From: Chthoniobacterales bacterium
GTDB lineage: Bacteria; Verrucomicrobiota; Verrucomicrobiia; Chthoniobacterales; UBA10450
DNA length: 33,080 nt
Assembly: GCA_013820755.1 (NCBI GenBank)
Contig: JACDHZ010000009.1
Span: forward strand, 1 to 33,080
Direction: 5' to 3'
A program made the position numbers and the translations under genes. This document shows, in pieces, positions 1 through 8,701 of this stretch (the first letter of the stretch is position 1; the number at the start of each line of letters is the position of its first letter). The notes under the pieces are model-generated. The model saw only the letters and a list, made by a program, of their open reading frames with translations, ran no database searches and had not been told where the DNA came from.

Positions 1-444
1 GGTTTTCAACGCGATCACCGCCGCGAGTTACTCGCCTGGATCGGGAAAAAGGTGCCCGTAAAGGCCGTGATCGCCGCCGATGATCGGGTGCGGATCCCCG
101 CTAAATCGCCCGCTGGCGAACTACGCGGTTTTTGCGAAGTGCCTCCGCTGGCGCAGGAGGTGCGCGTCGCTGTCTTCGCTGCCGATCTTGGATCGCTGGA
201 GGAGATGCGCGCTACTGGCGTTACCTACGTGGCGGTGGCAGAAGGCCGCTACGATGTATTCTTTAAGAAACGGCGCTCCGGCACGCGGGGGAAAGAAGAG
301 CTCTTCGAACGCCGGCGGGAATTCTATCGCCGGCTTTTTGAGGAAGGCAGGCTTGTTTGGTCGCGGAATACGGGCCATATCGGCACGCTGAACCCCGGGC
401 TGCGCCTTTACCAGATCTCTCAACTGCCAGCGTCGCCTCCATGA
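1..444 (+). CDS. C-terminal part of a membrane glycosyltransferase-like protein (5' end outside window)
   Basis: Frame open from base 1 (GFQRDHRRELLAWIGKKV...) through ORF 52..444; C-terminus ...WSRNTGHIGTLNPGLRLYQI resembles tails of GT39-type glycosyltransferases. Stop overlaps the lspA start (ATGA). Confidence 0.5.
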   Translation, partial: GFQRDHRRELLAWIGKKVPVKAVIAADDRVRIPAKSPAGELRGFCEVPPLAQEVRVAVFAADLGSLEEMRATGVTYVAVAEGRYDVFFKKRRSGTRGKEELFERRREFYRRLFEEGRLVWSRNTGHIGTLNPGLRLYQISQLPASPP

Positions 445-926
445 AGTATATTCTTGTCACGCTCCTGTTGTACGTCGTGGATCAGCTAACGAAATGGTGG
501 GCGCTCCACAACATTCTGCCTGATGATCCACGTATCATCGTTCCCGAATTTTTCGTCCTCGTTTTCGTGACAAACACCGGCGCGGCTTTCGGTTCGTTCA
601 AGAATAACAACTGGTTCTTTATCGCGCTTTCGTGCGCCGCGCTGATCTTCGTTCTCACGCTTCTGCTCCGCCGGCACGCGCGCGACACTTTGCGCGATCT
701 CTCCCTTGCGCTCCTGCTGGCGGGAGTGATGGGAAATCTCACTGACCGCTTGCTGCATGGTCATGTGATCGATTTTCTGCTGTTCGACCTGCACGTGCCG
801 TTCGCGCATCCCTGGCCGGCATTCAATGTTGCGGATGCCTGCATCTGCGTCGCGGTCGTTTGCTTCATCGTCCACTCTTTCCGGCAGGAGGCAGTCAAGA
901 CCGCGCCGCACCATAACGCTCAGTGA
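441..926 (+). CDS. lspA: Signal peptidase II (prolipoprotein signal peptidase)
   Basis: [20 protein letters not shown]...[11 protein letters not shown]...[16 protein letters not shown]...FNVADACI: conserved lspA motifs including both catalytic Asp regions. ATG at 441 chosen over the longer ORF from 357. Confidence 0.95.
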   Translation: MKYILVTLLLYVVDQLTKWWALHNILPDDPRIIVPEFFVLVFVTNTGAAFGSFKNNNWFFIALSCAALIFVLTLLLRRHARDTLRDLSLALLLAGVMGNLTDRLLHGHVIDFLLFDLHVPFAHPWPAFNVADACICVAVVCFIVHSFRQEAVKTAPHHNAQ

Positions 927-2029
927 TGCACCGCTTCAGGGAGATAGAAGAAGAGAATGCCGAGGATTAAGTACACTGAAAGCAACTGGATGCCTTCGAT
1001 CCAGTTTGTCTCTCCGTCCCCGCTGATCTGAAACAAAATGTAGACCGAGGCTACGACTGAGAAGATCTCCGGCATGGTAAACTCGAGGTTCATTGGCCGG
1101 CCGAAGCAGTAAGAAAGAAAAACCAGTAGCGGCGCGACAAAGAGAGCAATTTGCAGGCTGGAACCGATCGCGATCCCGACGCTGAGATCCATTTTGTTCT
1201 TCATCGCCATGACGATTGCGGTGGAGTGCTCGGCAGCGTTGCCAACAATCGCCACAACAATGACACCAACGAAAACCTCAGTGATGCCGAGCGAGGTGCG
1301 GACGCTCTCGATTGTGCCGACGAGGAATTCGGACAGCAGCGCGACGACCGATGTTGCGATCACGAGAATCGTCGTCGCTTTCGCGCGCGACCAATTCTGA
1401 CCTGTATCGTGGGCCGCTTCGCCTCCTTGGAAGAAATGCTTGTGCGTTTTTAGCGAGAAGCCCAGGACACAAACGTAAGTCAGGAACAACACGATCGCGA
1501 TCGCCAGGGAGAGTCTCTGCTCCTGCGCGGGGCTCCACCCAGCTGGGCTGATGCTGGCCGCGTGATGGAATACTGTCGGGATTATCAGCGCGATTGCCGC
1601 GAGTGAGAGAGAGATTACCGATGTCCGTGCGGCAGTGCGATTGAACCGCTGTTCGCGATATTTCGTGCCGCCCGCAAGAATGGAAAGGCCGAGCACCAGC
1701 AGCACGTTACCAATGATCGATCCGGTAATCGAAGCCTTCACAACGCTCGTAAGACCTTTCGATAACGCAATACCAGCGATAATCAGCTCTGCAGCGTTGC
1801 CGAACGTTGCATTAAGCAATCCGCCGAGTCCTTCGCCCACTCGTGCAGCGAGGGCTTCCGTTGCATGTCCTATCCAGCCGGCCACCGGAATGATAGCCAA
1901 CGCGGCACAGATGAACAGAGCAGTCGGATTGTGCCAGGGAGGTAGGAACCGCAACGCCAGCGCAACGGGAACAAATACAAGCAGCCAATCGATGGAAGGT
2001 CGGACTCTCACGTCGCTGATGCATCGCAT
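920..2029 (-). CDS. cax: Calcium/proton antiporter (CaCA family)
   Basis: [36 protein letters not shown] and [42 protein letters not shown]: the two GNAxE alpha-repeats of Cax antiporters. Confidence 0.93.
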   Translation of the reverse strand: MRCISDVRVRPSIDWLLVFVPVALALRFLPPWHNPTALFICAALAIIPVAGWIGHATEALAARVGEGLGGLLNATFGNAAELIIAGIALSKGLTSVVKASITGSIIGNVLLVLGLSILAGGTKYREQRFNRTAARTSVISLSLAAIALIIPTVFHHAASISPAGWSPAQEQRLSLAIAIVLFLTYVCVLGFSLKTHKHFFQGGEAAHDTGQNWSRAKATTILVIATSVVALLSEFLVGTIESVRTSLGITEVFVGVIVVAIVGNAAEHSTAIVMAMKNKMDLSVGIAIGSSLQIALFVAPLLVFLSYCFGRPMNLEFTMPEIFSVVASVYILFQISGDGETNWIEGIQLLSVYLILGILFFYLPEAVHH

Positions 2030-2144
2030 CGTGTGGACGATTCGCGCGTCATCGATCGCGCATCGCGACTGCTCTATCAGCGATGTCGGCAGTCAGGAGT
2101 TGCGTGCTCGACACTGGTTCTGCGGCGGCCACATTCATTGTCAG

Positions 2145-3491
2145 ATGCGGACGCCGCAACTTCCTGATTCTGCGCTGAATGCTACAGCGCGAGCGATCTC
2201 TCAACAGCTACGTGACGCCGGACATATCGCCTATTTCGCTGGAGGCTGCGTTCGGGACCTTCTACTCGGCGTCGAGCCCAAGGACATCGATATTGCCACG
2301 AATGCACCGCCCGAAAGGGTGCAGAAGATCTTTTCCCGAACCTACGCGGTGGGTGCGCATTTCGGAGTCATCGTTGTTTTGGAGCACGGGCTGCAATTTG
2401 ACGTAGCGACGTTTCGCTCAGACGGCGCGTACGTCGATGGGCGCCACCCGACTGCAGTCACGTTCTCGACACCGGAGGAGGATGCCGCGCGCCGCGACTT
2501 CACGATCAACGGGATGTTCTTCGATCCGAGCGCCGATGAAGTGATCGACTTCGTCGATGGCCGTAGGGATCTCAATGCGCGGCTGATTCGCGCAATCGGC
2601 GACCCGGAAAAGCGGTTTGCCGAGGACCGCTTGCGCATGCTGCGGGCGGTGCGTTTCGCGACAACTCTGGAGTTCGAAATCCAAACCGACACATGGGAGG
2701 CCCTGGCGCGCAGCGCTGCGTCGATCACGGAGATCAGCGCCGAGAGGATTCGTGAAGAGCTGGTTCGCATTTTTCTCTCGCCGCACAGGCCACGCGGCTG
2801 GGATTTGCTCGATTCGAGCGGGCTTATGGGCGCGGTTCTTCCCGAACTCACGGCGATGAAGGGATGCGAGCAGCCGCCGCAGTTCCATCCGGAAGGTGAT
2901 GTGTTCAAGCACACGCGGATCATGCTCGAACTGCTACCGGCGGAGGTGTCGCTGCCGCTGGTATTCAGCGTGTTGTTCCACGATATCGGGAAACCGCCGA
3001 CCTTTGGCGTCGATGAGAACGGTCGAATCCGATTCAACGGTCACGATCGGATAGGCGCCGAGATGACTGAGCTTGCGATGCAGCGGTTGCGCTTCTCGCG
3101 TGCGGAGATGGAGGCCACGGTCGAGATGGTACGCCAACACATGGTGTTCAAAGACGTCCCGAAGATGCGCGTCGCAAAGCTGAAACGATTCATGGCACGA
3201 CCGACGTTCCAGGACGAGTTGGAGCTGCACCGGGTCGATTGCGCGAGCAGCCACGGGATGCTCGACAATTACGAATTCCTGCTTCAGAAACGCGACGAGT
3301 TCTTGGAAGAACCGATCATTCCGCCACCGCTGGTGCGTGGCGATGATTTGATCCGGCTCGGCATGAAACCAGGGCCGCGTTTCGGCAAAATTCTAGAGGC
3401 GTTGGAGACGCGGCAGCTGGAAGGTGGATTCCGGGACAGGGAGGATGCGATCGAGTGGGTGAAGCGAGAATACTCCGTTTCCCAGGAGTAA
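2145..3491 (+). CDS. CCA tRNA nucleotidyltransferase / poly(A) polymerase family
   Basis: AYFAGGCVRDLLLGVEPKDIDIATNAPPERVQKIF, RRDFTINGMFFDP, RFAEDRLRMLRAVRFA and HD motif LFHDIGKP. ATG at 2145 chosen because the ORF 5' extension lies antisense to cax. Confidence 0.93.
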   Translation: MRTPQLPDSALNATARAISQQLRDAGHIAYFAGGCVRDLLLGVEPKDIDIATNAPPERVQKIFSRTYAVGAHFGVIVVLEHGLQFDVATFRSDGAYVDGRHPTAVTFSTPEEDAARRDFTINGMFFDPSADEVIDFVDGRRDLNARLIRAIGDPEKRFAEDRLRMLRAVRFATTLEFEIQTDTWEALARSAASITEISAERIREELVRIFLSPHRPRGWDLLDSSGLMGAVLPELTAMKGCEQPPQFHPEGDVFKHTRIMLELLPAEVSLPLVFSVLFHDIGKPPTFGVDENGRIRFNGHDRIGAEMTELAMQRLRFSRAEMEATVEMVRQHMVFKDVPKMRVAKLKRFMARPTFQDELELHRVDCASSHGMLDNYEFLLQKRDEFLEEPIIPPPLVRGDDLIRLGMKPGPRFGKILEALETRQLEGGFRDREDAIEWVKREYSVSQE

Positions 3492-3595
3492 AGCGGCGCA
3501 TCGGGGATAGCGAGACAATGGAGGCGCAATCGGTCCTGCGGAATTGATGTTGGACCTTCCGCGTTGGGCATAGAACGTTCGGATTCGATTCTCGT

Positions 3596-5047
3596 ATGCG
3601 AATCTTGATGATCAGCCCGGAAGGACCGCCGCTCGTTCGCCCGACCGTGTTGGTGGATGTGATCGAAGCGCTGCCGCGCGAGCTCCGCGCGCGAGGACAC
3701 GAGATCGGAATCGTGCTGCCGTACTACCGCGCAATTCGCGAGAACATGTTCGTCGACCACACGGACACCGGCATCACTGTCGACGTTCGGCTGGGGGCGA
3801 AGACTTACGTCGCAGAGTTCCTCACCGGCCGCACGACTGGAGGCGTGCAGTCGTTCTATGTTCGATGCGATGAGTTTTTCGACCGCGACGGCATCTATGG
3901 CGAGCACGGTGTGGCCTACGAAGACAACGACGCTCGTTTTATTTTCTTCAGCAAAGCAGCGCTCGAGCTTGCGCGCCGGCTGACGCCTTCGCCGGAAGTG
4001 CTGCATGTTCACGACTGGGCGGCCGCTCTAGTGCCCGTGCTGGTGCACGCCGCGCAGATGCCGTTCCGAACGGTCCTGACAATTCACCACCTTGCGGACC
4101 AGGGGAGCTTCTGGGGGCTCGACTTCGCTCTCACCAATCTGCCGGAGCGGTATTTCACGCTGGCTGGTCTCGAATATTTCGGGCGTATGAATCTGTTGAA
4201 AGGCGGCATCCTATTCGCCGACAAAACTACGACAGTGAGCGAGCGGTATCGCCACGAAATGCTGACGCCGGAGGGTGGATTCGGCCTGGACATCGTTATG
4301 CGCGAGAATGCGCACCGGATCGCCGGAATCCTGAATGGCGCAGATTATGAGCGTTGGAATCCCGCGACGGATCGGTTGCTGCCGCACGTCTTCGATGCCA
4401 TTCCCCTGGACGGCAAGCTAGTGTGCCGCGACGCGCTGCTCGCCGAGATGCGGCTGGGACCGGCGCCGCGCGGTCCGGTATTCGGAATGGTGACGCGGCT
4501 GGTGCCCGAGAAAGGTTTCGACGTGTTGATGCCGGTGCTCGATCGGCTGCTGAGCGACGACGTGCGACTGATTATCCTCGGCGAAGGCGACCCCGCGTAT
4601 GAACGCGCGCTGGCGATCGCGGCGCGGAGATATCCGGCGAAGTTCGCGTATAGGGAATCGTACGACGAGCGCCTTGCGCACCTGATCGAAGCAGGCGCCG
4701 ACATGACGTTGATTCCGTCGCGGATCGAACCGAGCGGGTTAAGCGCGATGTACAGCCTGAAGTATGGCGCGCTGCCGGTCGCTCGCGCTACAGGCGGTAT
4801 CCAGGAGATAATCGAGGACTATGATCCTACGACAGATCAGGGATACGGGTTCCTGTATTACGACGAGTCCTCGGAGGCATTCTGGGACGCGATCAAGCGC
4901 GCTCGCGAGTTATTCCACGAACAATCGCTGTGGACTCGACTGGTGCAGCGCGCGATGACGCAGGAGTTCTCCTGGCAAACCGCCGCCGTCCAGTATGAGC
5001 AGCTATACGCAAGCGTGCTGTCGCAACCGCGAAGCCGGGCAGCTTGA
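3596..5047 (+). CDS. glgA: Glycogen/starch synthase-like GT5 glycosyltransferase
   Basis: HVHDWAAALVPVLV, NGADYERWNPATD, TRLVPEKGFDVL, IPSRIEPSGLSAMYSLKYGALPVARATGGIQE are GT5 hallmarks; the N-terminal KxGGL motif is missing. Confidence 0.82.
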   Translation: MRILMISPEGPPLVRPTVLVDVIEALPRELRARGHEIGIVLPYYRAIRENMFVDHTDTGITVDVRLGAKTYVAEFLTGRTTGGVQSFYVRCDEFFDRDGIYGEHGVAYEDNDARFIFFSKAALELARRLTPSPEVLHVHDWAAALVPVLVHAAQMPFRTVLTIHHLADQGSFWGLDFALTNLPERYFTLAGLEYFGRMNLLKGGILFADKTTTVSERYRHEMLTPEGGFGLDIVMRENAHRIAGILNGADYERWNPATDRLLPHVFDAIPLDGKLVCRDALLAEMRLGPAPRGPVFGMVTRLVPEKGFDVLMPVLDRLLSDDVRLIILGEGDPAYERALAIAARRYPAKFAYRESYDERLAHLIEAGADMTLIPSRIEPSGLSAMYSLKYGALPVARATGGIQEIIEDYDPTTDQGYGFLYYDESSEAFWDAIKRARELFHEQSLWTRLVQRAMTQEFSWQTAAVQYEQLYASVLSQPRSRAA

Positions 5048-5087
5048 GATAGCTTCGCTAAGCGTGATCGGTTGATTAGCGTCCTCG

Positions 5088-5426
5088 GTGGTGGAATCAT
5101 CTGACCAGTTTCATCATAATGTGTATGTGGTCCTGCTCGACTCGCAGGTGGCGAAACATCCATCGGTTGTGCGAGCGAATCCGCGGCGCGATCCGGCGAA
5201 ACCGTGCGTGTATGTCGGCATGAGTGGTTTGCCACCGGAGCACCGGTTTGAGAACCACAAGCACGGCTACAAATCCGCATGGACCGTGGAGAAGTACGGC
5301 GTGCGTTTGATGCCCGACCTCTACGAGCATCTGAATCCAATGCCGTACGAAGCCGCCCTCCAGATGGAGATGGAACTCGCGGAGGATCTTCGCGCCGAGG
5401 GCTTCACCGTTACTGGAGGGCACTGA
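5088..5426 (+). CDS. Small GIY-YIG nuclease-like protein
   Basis: VYVVLLD...CVYVGMSGLPPEHRFENHKHGYKSA...EAALQMEMELAEDLRAEGF resembles a divergent GIY-YIG fold; GTG start. Confidence 0.55.
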   Translation: MVESSDQFHHNVYVVLLDSQVAKHPSVVRANPRRDPAKPCVYVGMSGLPPEHRFENHKHGYKSAWTVEKYGVRLMPDLYEHLNPMPYEAALQMEMELAEDLRAEGFTVTGGH

Positions 5427-5719
5427 GCGCTGCTTCGCAGCATCGCCGCGTAAGGTCGTGTTCATCAACCGCTGCACGAAGGTCGTTAAGGGCGGTCAGC
5501 GTTTCACAATGACGGCTATCTGAAGAGAATCCGAGCGGCTTCGCCGCGATTGTAAGAGGCGCGATCAAAACGTCCGCGATACGCGGCAGCCTGTGTTTAC
5601 ACCCTCCGCCGACAAATTTGGCCACAAATCTCCGTTGGAGATTCCTTTCTACAACCCGGGAAATTGGGTGTGACTTCAACGAATAAAGGTCCCGGCTGGG
5701 CGTCAAAGGTTGCTCGACC

Positions 5720-7069
5720 ATGGAAACCGGCGTCCAGCTTTCAGCACCGATGCGATTCCAGACTGCACGGAAGGACCGGCCGGTACTTCGCGGAGAGGGG
5801 CAGTTGGCAGGTGTTGCCGTCACTCCTGTCGTGAACGAACCGTTCAGCAGCAGGCCGAAAGCACTGCGCGCGATACTCGCGGGGCTCGGCTTCACCCTGG
5901 TGCAGTTGTTCATCACGGTGGTCCTGATCGCGCCTGAAGGGCCGATGTCATACCGCTACCAAACCCTAGTGCAACACGACAGCTACTGGTTCGCCAACAT
6001 CGTCGGACGCGGTTACGACACGATACTGCCGCCGATTACCCGCAAAATGATGGAAGTTTCGAACGTTGCCTTTTTCCCGGCTTATCCGGCCATCGCGGCG
6101 ATCTTGCACAAGGCGACCGGGATCGGGATCTACAATTCTTTATTGATCTCTGCGCAAACAGCGGCCTGGGGGTTCTGGAGTTACTTCTTTCTTCTGTGCG
6201 ATCGCTGGACGGTGCGGCCGGAACTGCAATTCCTCGGCGCGATGAGCGTGCTCGCGCATCCTACCGCATTTTTTCTGATCGCCGCGTACTCGGAATCTCT
6301 CTTTCTGGCCGGGTTACTCGGATTCATTTACTGGAGCGCAGCGGAGGGGCGCCTTGCCAAAGTCATCGCTGCGGCACACGGGATCGTGATGTCCGCGACT
6401 CGCATCGTCGGCATTCCATGCGCGGCCTACCCTGTGGTGCGAACGCTTTGCGAGCGGGGCTGGGGACCCTTGCGTGATATTCGCGCATTGGTGCGCAATT
6501 ACGCCGCGCCGCTCGCACTCACGACGGTAGCGACTTTTGGTGGCTTCGCGTTTTTCTTGTATTGCCTCGTCCGCTGGGGACGCTGGGATCTGTACATGCA
6601 AACTCAGGCGACTGGCTGGGCGATCATCCCCGATTATCTCGCGGTGCTAAAGCCCGCTAGTTACCGCTGGTTGATTCCCGCCATGGATAATCCAACCCAG
6701 GCGAGCCAGATGACGATGACCCTCGGCGCTATCGCATTCCTCCTTGTGGGTATCTTCGAATTGTTCGCCGCCCGGCGGTGGCGCACTGCGTGGCCGAAGC
6801 GTCTCGCCATCTATTTTAGTGCGTTCGTCACATTTTATCTCGCAGTCAGCGGTGTCGCTTCGGTCGAAATGGAAAGCATGCTGCGTTACCAGTTCTGCGC
6901 GCACGCTTTAATCGTGCTGGCGCTTTTGCATTTTCTGGCCCAGTTTCGAACCCCGCCGATGCCGATACGCATCGTGGGCATGGCAGCGGCGGCGCTGCTG
7001 TGGCCTCTGGGGTTCAGCCTGCAAGGCTGGTACGTCTGGAATTTCACCCGCGCAGGGTGGGTAGCTTAA
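5720..7069 (+). CDS. Polytopic membrane protein, PIG-V/mannosyltransferase-like
   Basis: Many hydrophobic segments; HDSYWFANIVGRGYDT...NVAFFPAYPAI motif arrangement resembles bacterial PIG-V (GPI mannosyltransferase 2)-like proteins. Start codon uncertain. Confidence 0.6.
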   Translation: METGVQLSAPMRFQTARKDRPVLRGEGQLAGVAVTPVVNEPFSSRPKALRAILAGLGFTLVQLFITVVLIAPEGPMSYRYQTLVQHDSYWFANIVGRGYDTILPPITRKMMEVSNVAFFPAYPAIAAILHKATGIGIYNSLLISAQTAAWGFWSYFFLLCDRWTVRPELQFLGAMSVLAHPTAFFLIAAYSESLFLAGLLGFIYWSAAEGRLAKVIAAAHGIVMSATRIVGIPCAAYPVVRTLCERGWGPLRDIRALVRNYAAPLALTTVATFGGFAFFLYCLVRWGRWDLYMQTQATGWAIIPDYLAVLKPASYRWLIPAMDNPTQASQMTMTLGAIAFLLVGIFELFAARRWRTAWPKRLAIYFSAFVTFYLAVSGVASVEMESMLRYQFCAHALIVLALLHFLAQFRTPPMPIRIVGMAAAALLWPLGFSLQGWYVWNFTRAGWVA

Positions 7070-7075
7070 AACAAC

Positions 7076-8593
7076 ATGAAAACAAACGTAGCGATCATTG
7101 GTGCGGGACCGGCCGGGCTTACGGCGGCGTACCTTCTGTCGAAAAACAACGTCGACGTCACGGTGCTCGAGGCTGACCCGGTTTACGTCGGCGGGATCTC
7201 GCGGACCGCGAGCTACAAAGGATTCCACTTCGACATCGGTGGGCACCGTTTCTTCTCGAAGTCGAAGGAAGTGAATGATTTTTGGCAGGAGATTTTGCCG
7301 AACGACATGCTAGACCGGCCACGCTCATCGCGCATCTTTTACGGTGGGAAGTTCTTCGCCTATCCGCTGAAGGCACTCGAAGCGCTGACCAAACTAGGCG
7401 TGGTGAAGTCCACGCTTTGCGTGCTCTCGTGGCTGAAAGCACGCGTTTTCCCGGTGCCGAACCCGACAAACTTCGAGGATTGGGTGAGCAATCAATTCGG
7501 TAAGCGGCTCTTTAACACGTTCTTCAAGAGCTATACAGAAAAGGTCTGGGGTATGCCGTGCAAAGAGATTTCGGCGGACTGGGCTGCGCAGCGCATCAAA
7601 GGCCTGTCGTTAGGTAGTGCCATCAAGAACGCGCTCCTTCCCGAGAAGCAACCCAAGGATAAGAACAAGGTAATCAAGACGCTGATTAACTCCTTCAAGT
7701 ATCCTCGCAAAGGTCCAGGTATGATGTGGGAAGCTTGCGCGGAAAAAACGCAGGCGCTCGGCGGCAAAATTGAGATGGGGGCGAAGGTAGTCGGCTGCGA
7801 ATATGATGAGGCGGGCGCGACCTGGACGCTGCGTTACACCGATCAAACAGGAAATGTCCACGCGCTCGAATCCGAGCACGTGATCTCGTCCGCACCAATG
7901 CGCGAGCTGGTAAATGGGATTCAGCCGAGCGTCTCGGATCCCGCAAAACGCGCTGCCAACAGCCTGAAGTATCGGGATTTTCTTACCGTGATGCTGATCC
8001 TGAAGAACCGCGAGGCCTTTCAAGACAACTGGATCTACATCCATGATCCAAGCGTGAAGGTCGGGCGGATCCAGAACTTCCGTTCGTGGTCGCCTGAGAT
8101 GGTGCCCGATCCAGATAAAGCGTGCTTCGGCCTGGAGTATTTTTGCTTCGAGCATGACGGGCTGTGGGAGTCGTCGGACGAGCAGCTGATCGAGCTCGCG
8201 AAGGAAGAGCTGATGCAAATCGGCCTCTCGAAAGAAGGTGATGTAATGGACGGAACCGTTGTGCGCCAGAAGAAGGCATATCCGGTTTACGATGACGACT
8301 ACGCGAAGCACGTGTCGACGATTTCGGACGAGCTCGATGCGCGTTTCCCGAACCTGCACCTTGTTGGCCGCAACGGCATGCACAAGTATAACAACCAGGA
8401 TCACGCAATGATGACGGCGATGCTTTGCGTCGAAAATATCTTGGCGGACACAAAGCTTTACGACCTGTGGCAGGTGAACGGCGACGCCGAGTATCACGAA
8501 GGCGGCGAAGCGGCAGAAGAAACCGCTGGCACTGCACTACGTCAGGTTCCAGGACGCGTGAAGACGCCGGAGCTCGCATCCGAGCAGACTTAA
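7076..8593 (+). CDS. NAD(P)/FAD-dependent oxidoreductase (amine oxidase / UDP-galactopyranose mutase-like)
   Basis: N-terminal Rossmann motif [53 protein letters not shown]-terminal [23 protein letters not shown]. Confidence 0.85.
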   Translation: MKTNVAIIGAGPAGLTAAYLLSKNNVDVTVLEADPVYVGGISRTASYKGFHFDIGGHRFFSKSKEVNDFWQEILPNDMLDRPRSSRIFYGGKFFAYPLKALEALTKLGVVKSTLCVLSWLKARVFPVPNPTNFEDWVSNQFGKRLFNTFFKSYTEKVWGMPCKEISADWAAQRIKGLSLGSAIKNALLPEKQPKDKNKVIKTLINSFKYPRKGPGMMWEACAEKTQALGGKIEMGAKVVGCEYDEAGATWTLRYTDQTGNVHALESEHVISSAPMRELVNGIQPSVSDPAKRAANSLKYRDFLTVMLILKNREAFQDNWIYIHDPSVKVGRIQNFRSWSPEMVPDPDKACFGLEYFCFEHDGLWESSDEQLIELAKEELMQIGLSKEGDVMDGTVVRQKKAYPVYDDDYAKHVSTISDELDARFPNLHLVGRNGMHKYNNQDHAMMTAMLCVENILADTKLYDLWQVNGDAEYHEGGEAAEETAGTALRQVPGRVKTPELASEQT

Positions 8594-8623
8594 GCGCAAT
8601 TCTCGGGCACGGGATGTTTGAAG

Positions 8624-8659
8624 AGGCGGTGCATCGCTGCACCGCCTTTTTGTTTTGTT
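8624..8659 (+). terminator. Rho-independent terminator downstream of the FAD oxidoreductase
   Basis: Perfect 10-bp stem AGGCGGTGCA-tcgc-TGCACCGCCT followed by TTTTGTTTTGTT. Confidence 0.93.
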
Positions 8660-8701
8660 ATTGTCTTCGCGGCTGACCTTACCGGCGGCAACATTACTCC
8701 G

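Noticed and set aside
2342-3037. 231-aa antisense ORF opposite cca
   Set aside because: Composition typical of a shadow ORF (Ser/Arg-rich); sense frame is a clear CCA-adding enzyme.
5590-5660. Terminator-like hairpin AATCTCC-gtt-GGAGATT
   Set aside because: Only a 7-bp stem with no T-tract; too weak to call.
7610-8497. Long antisense ORF (295 aa) opposite the FAD oxidoreductase
   Set aside because: Shadow ORF of a high-GC gene; sense frame has clear family motifs, antisense product has none.
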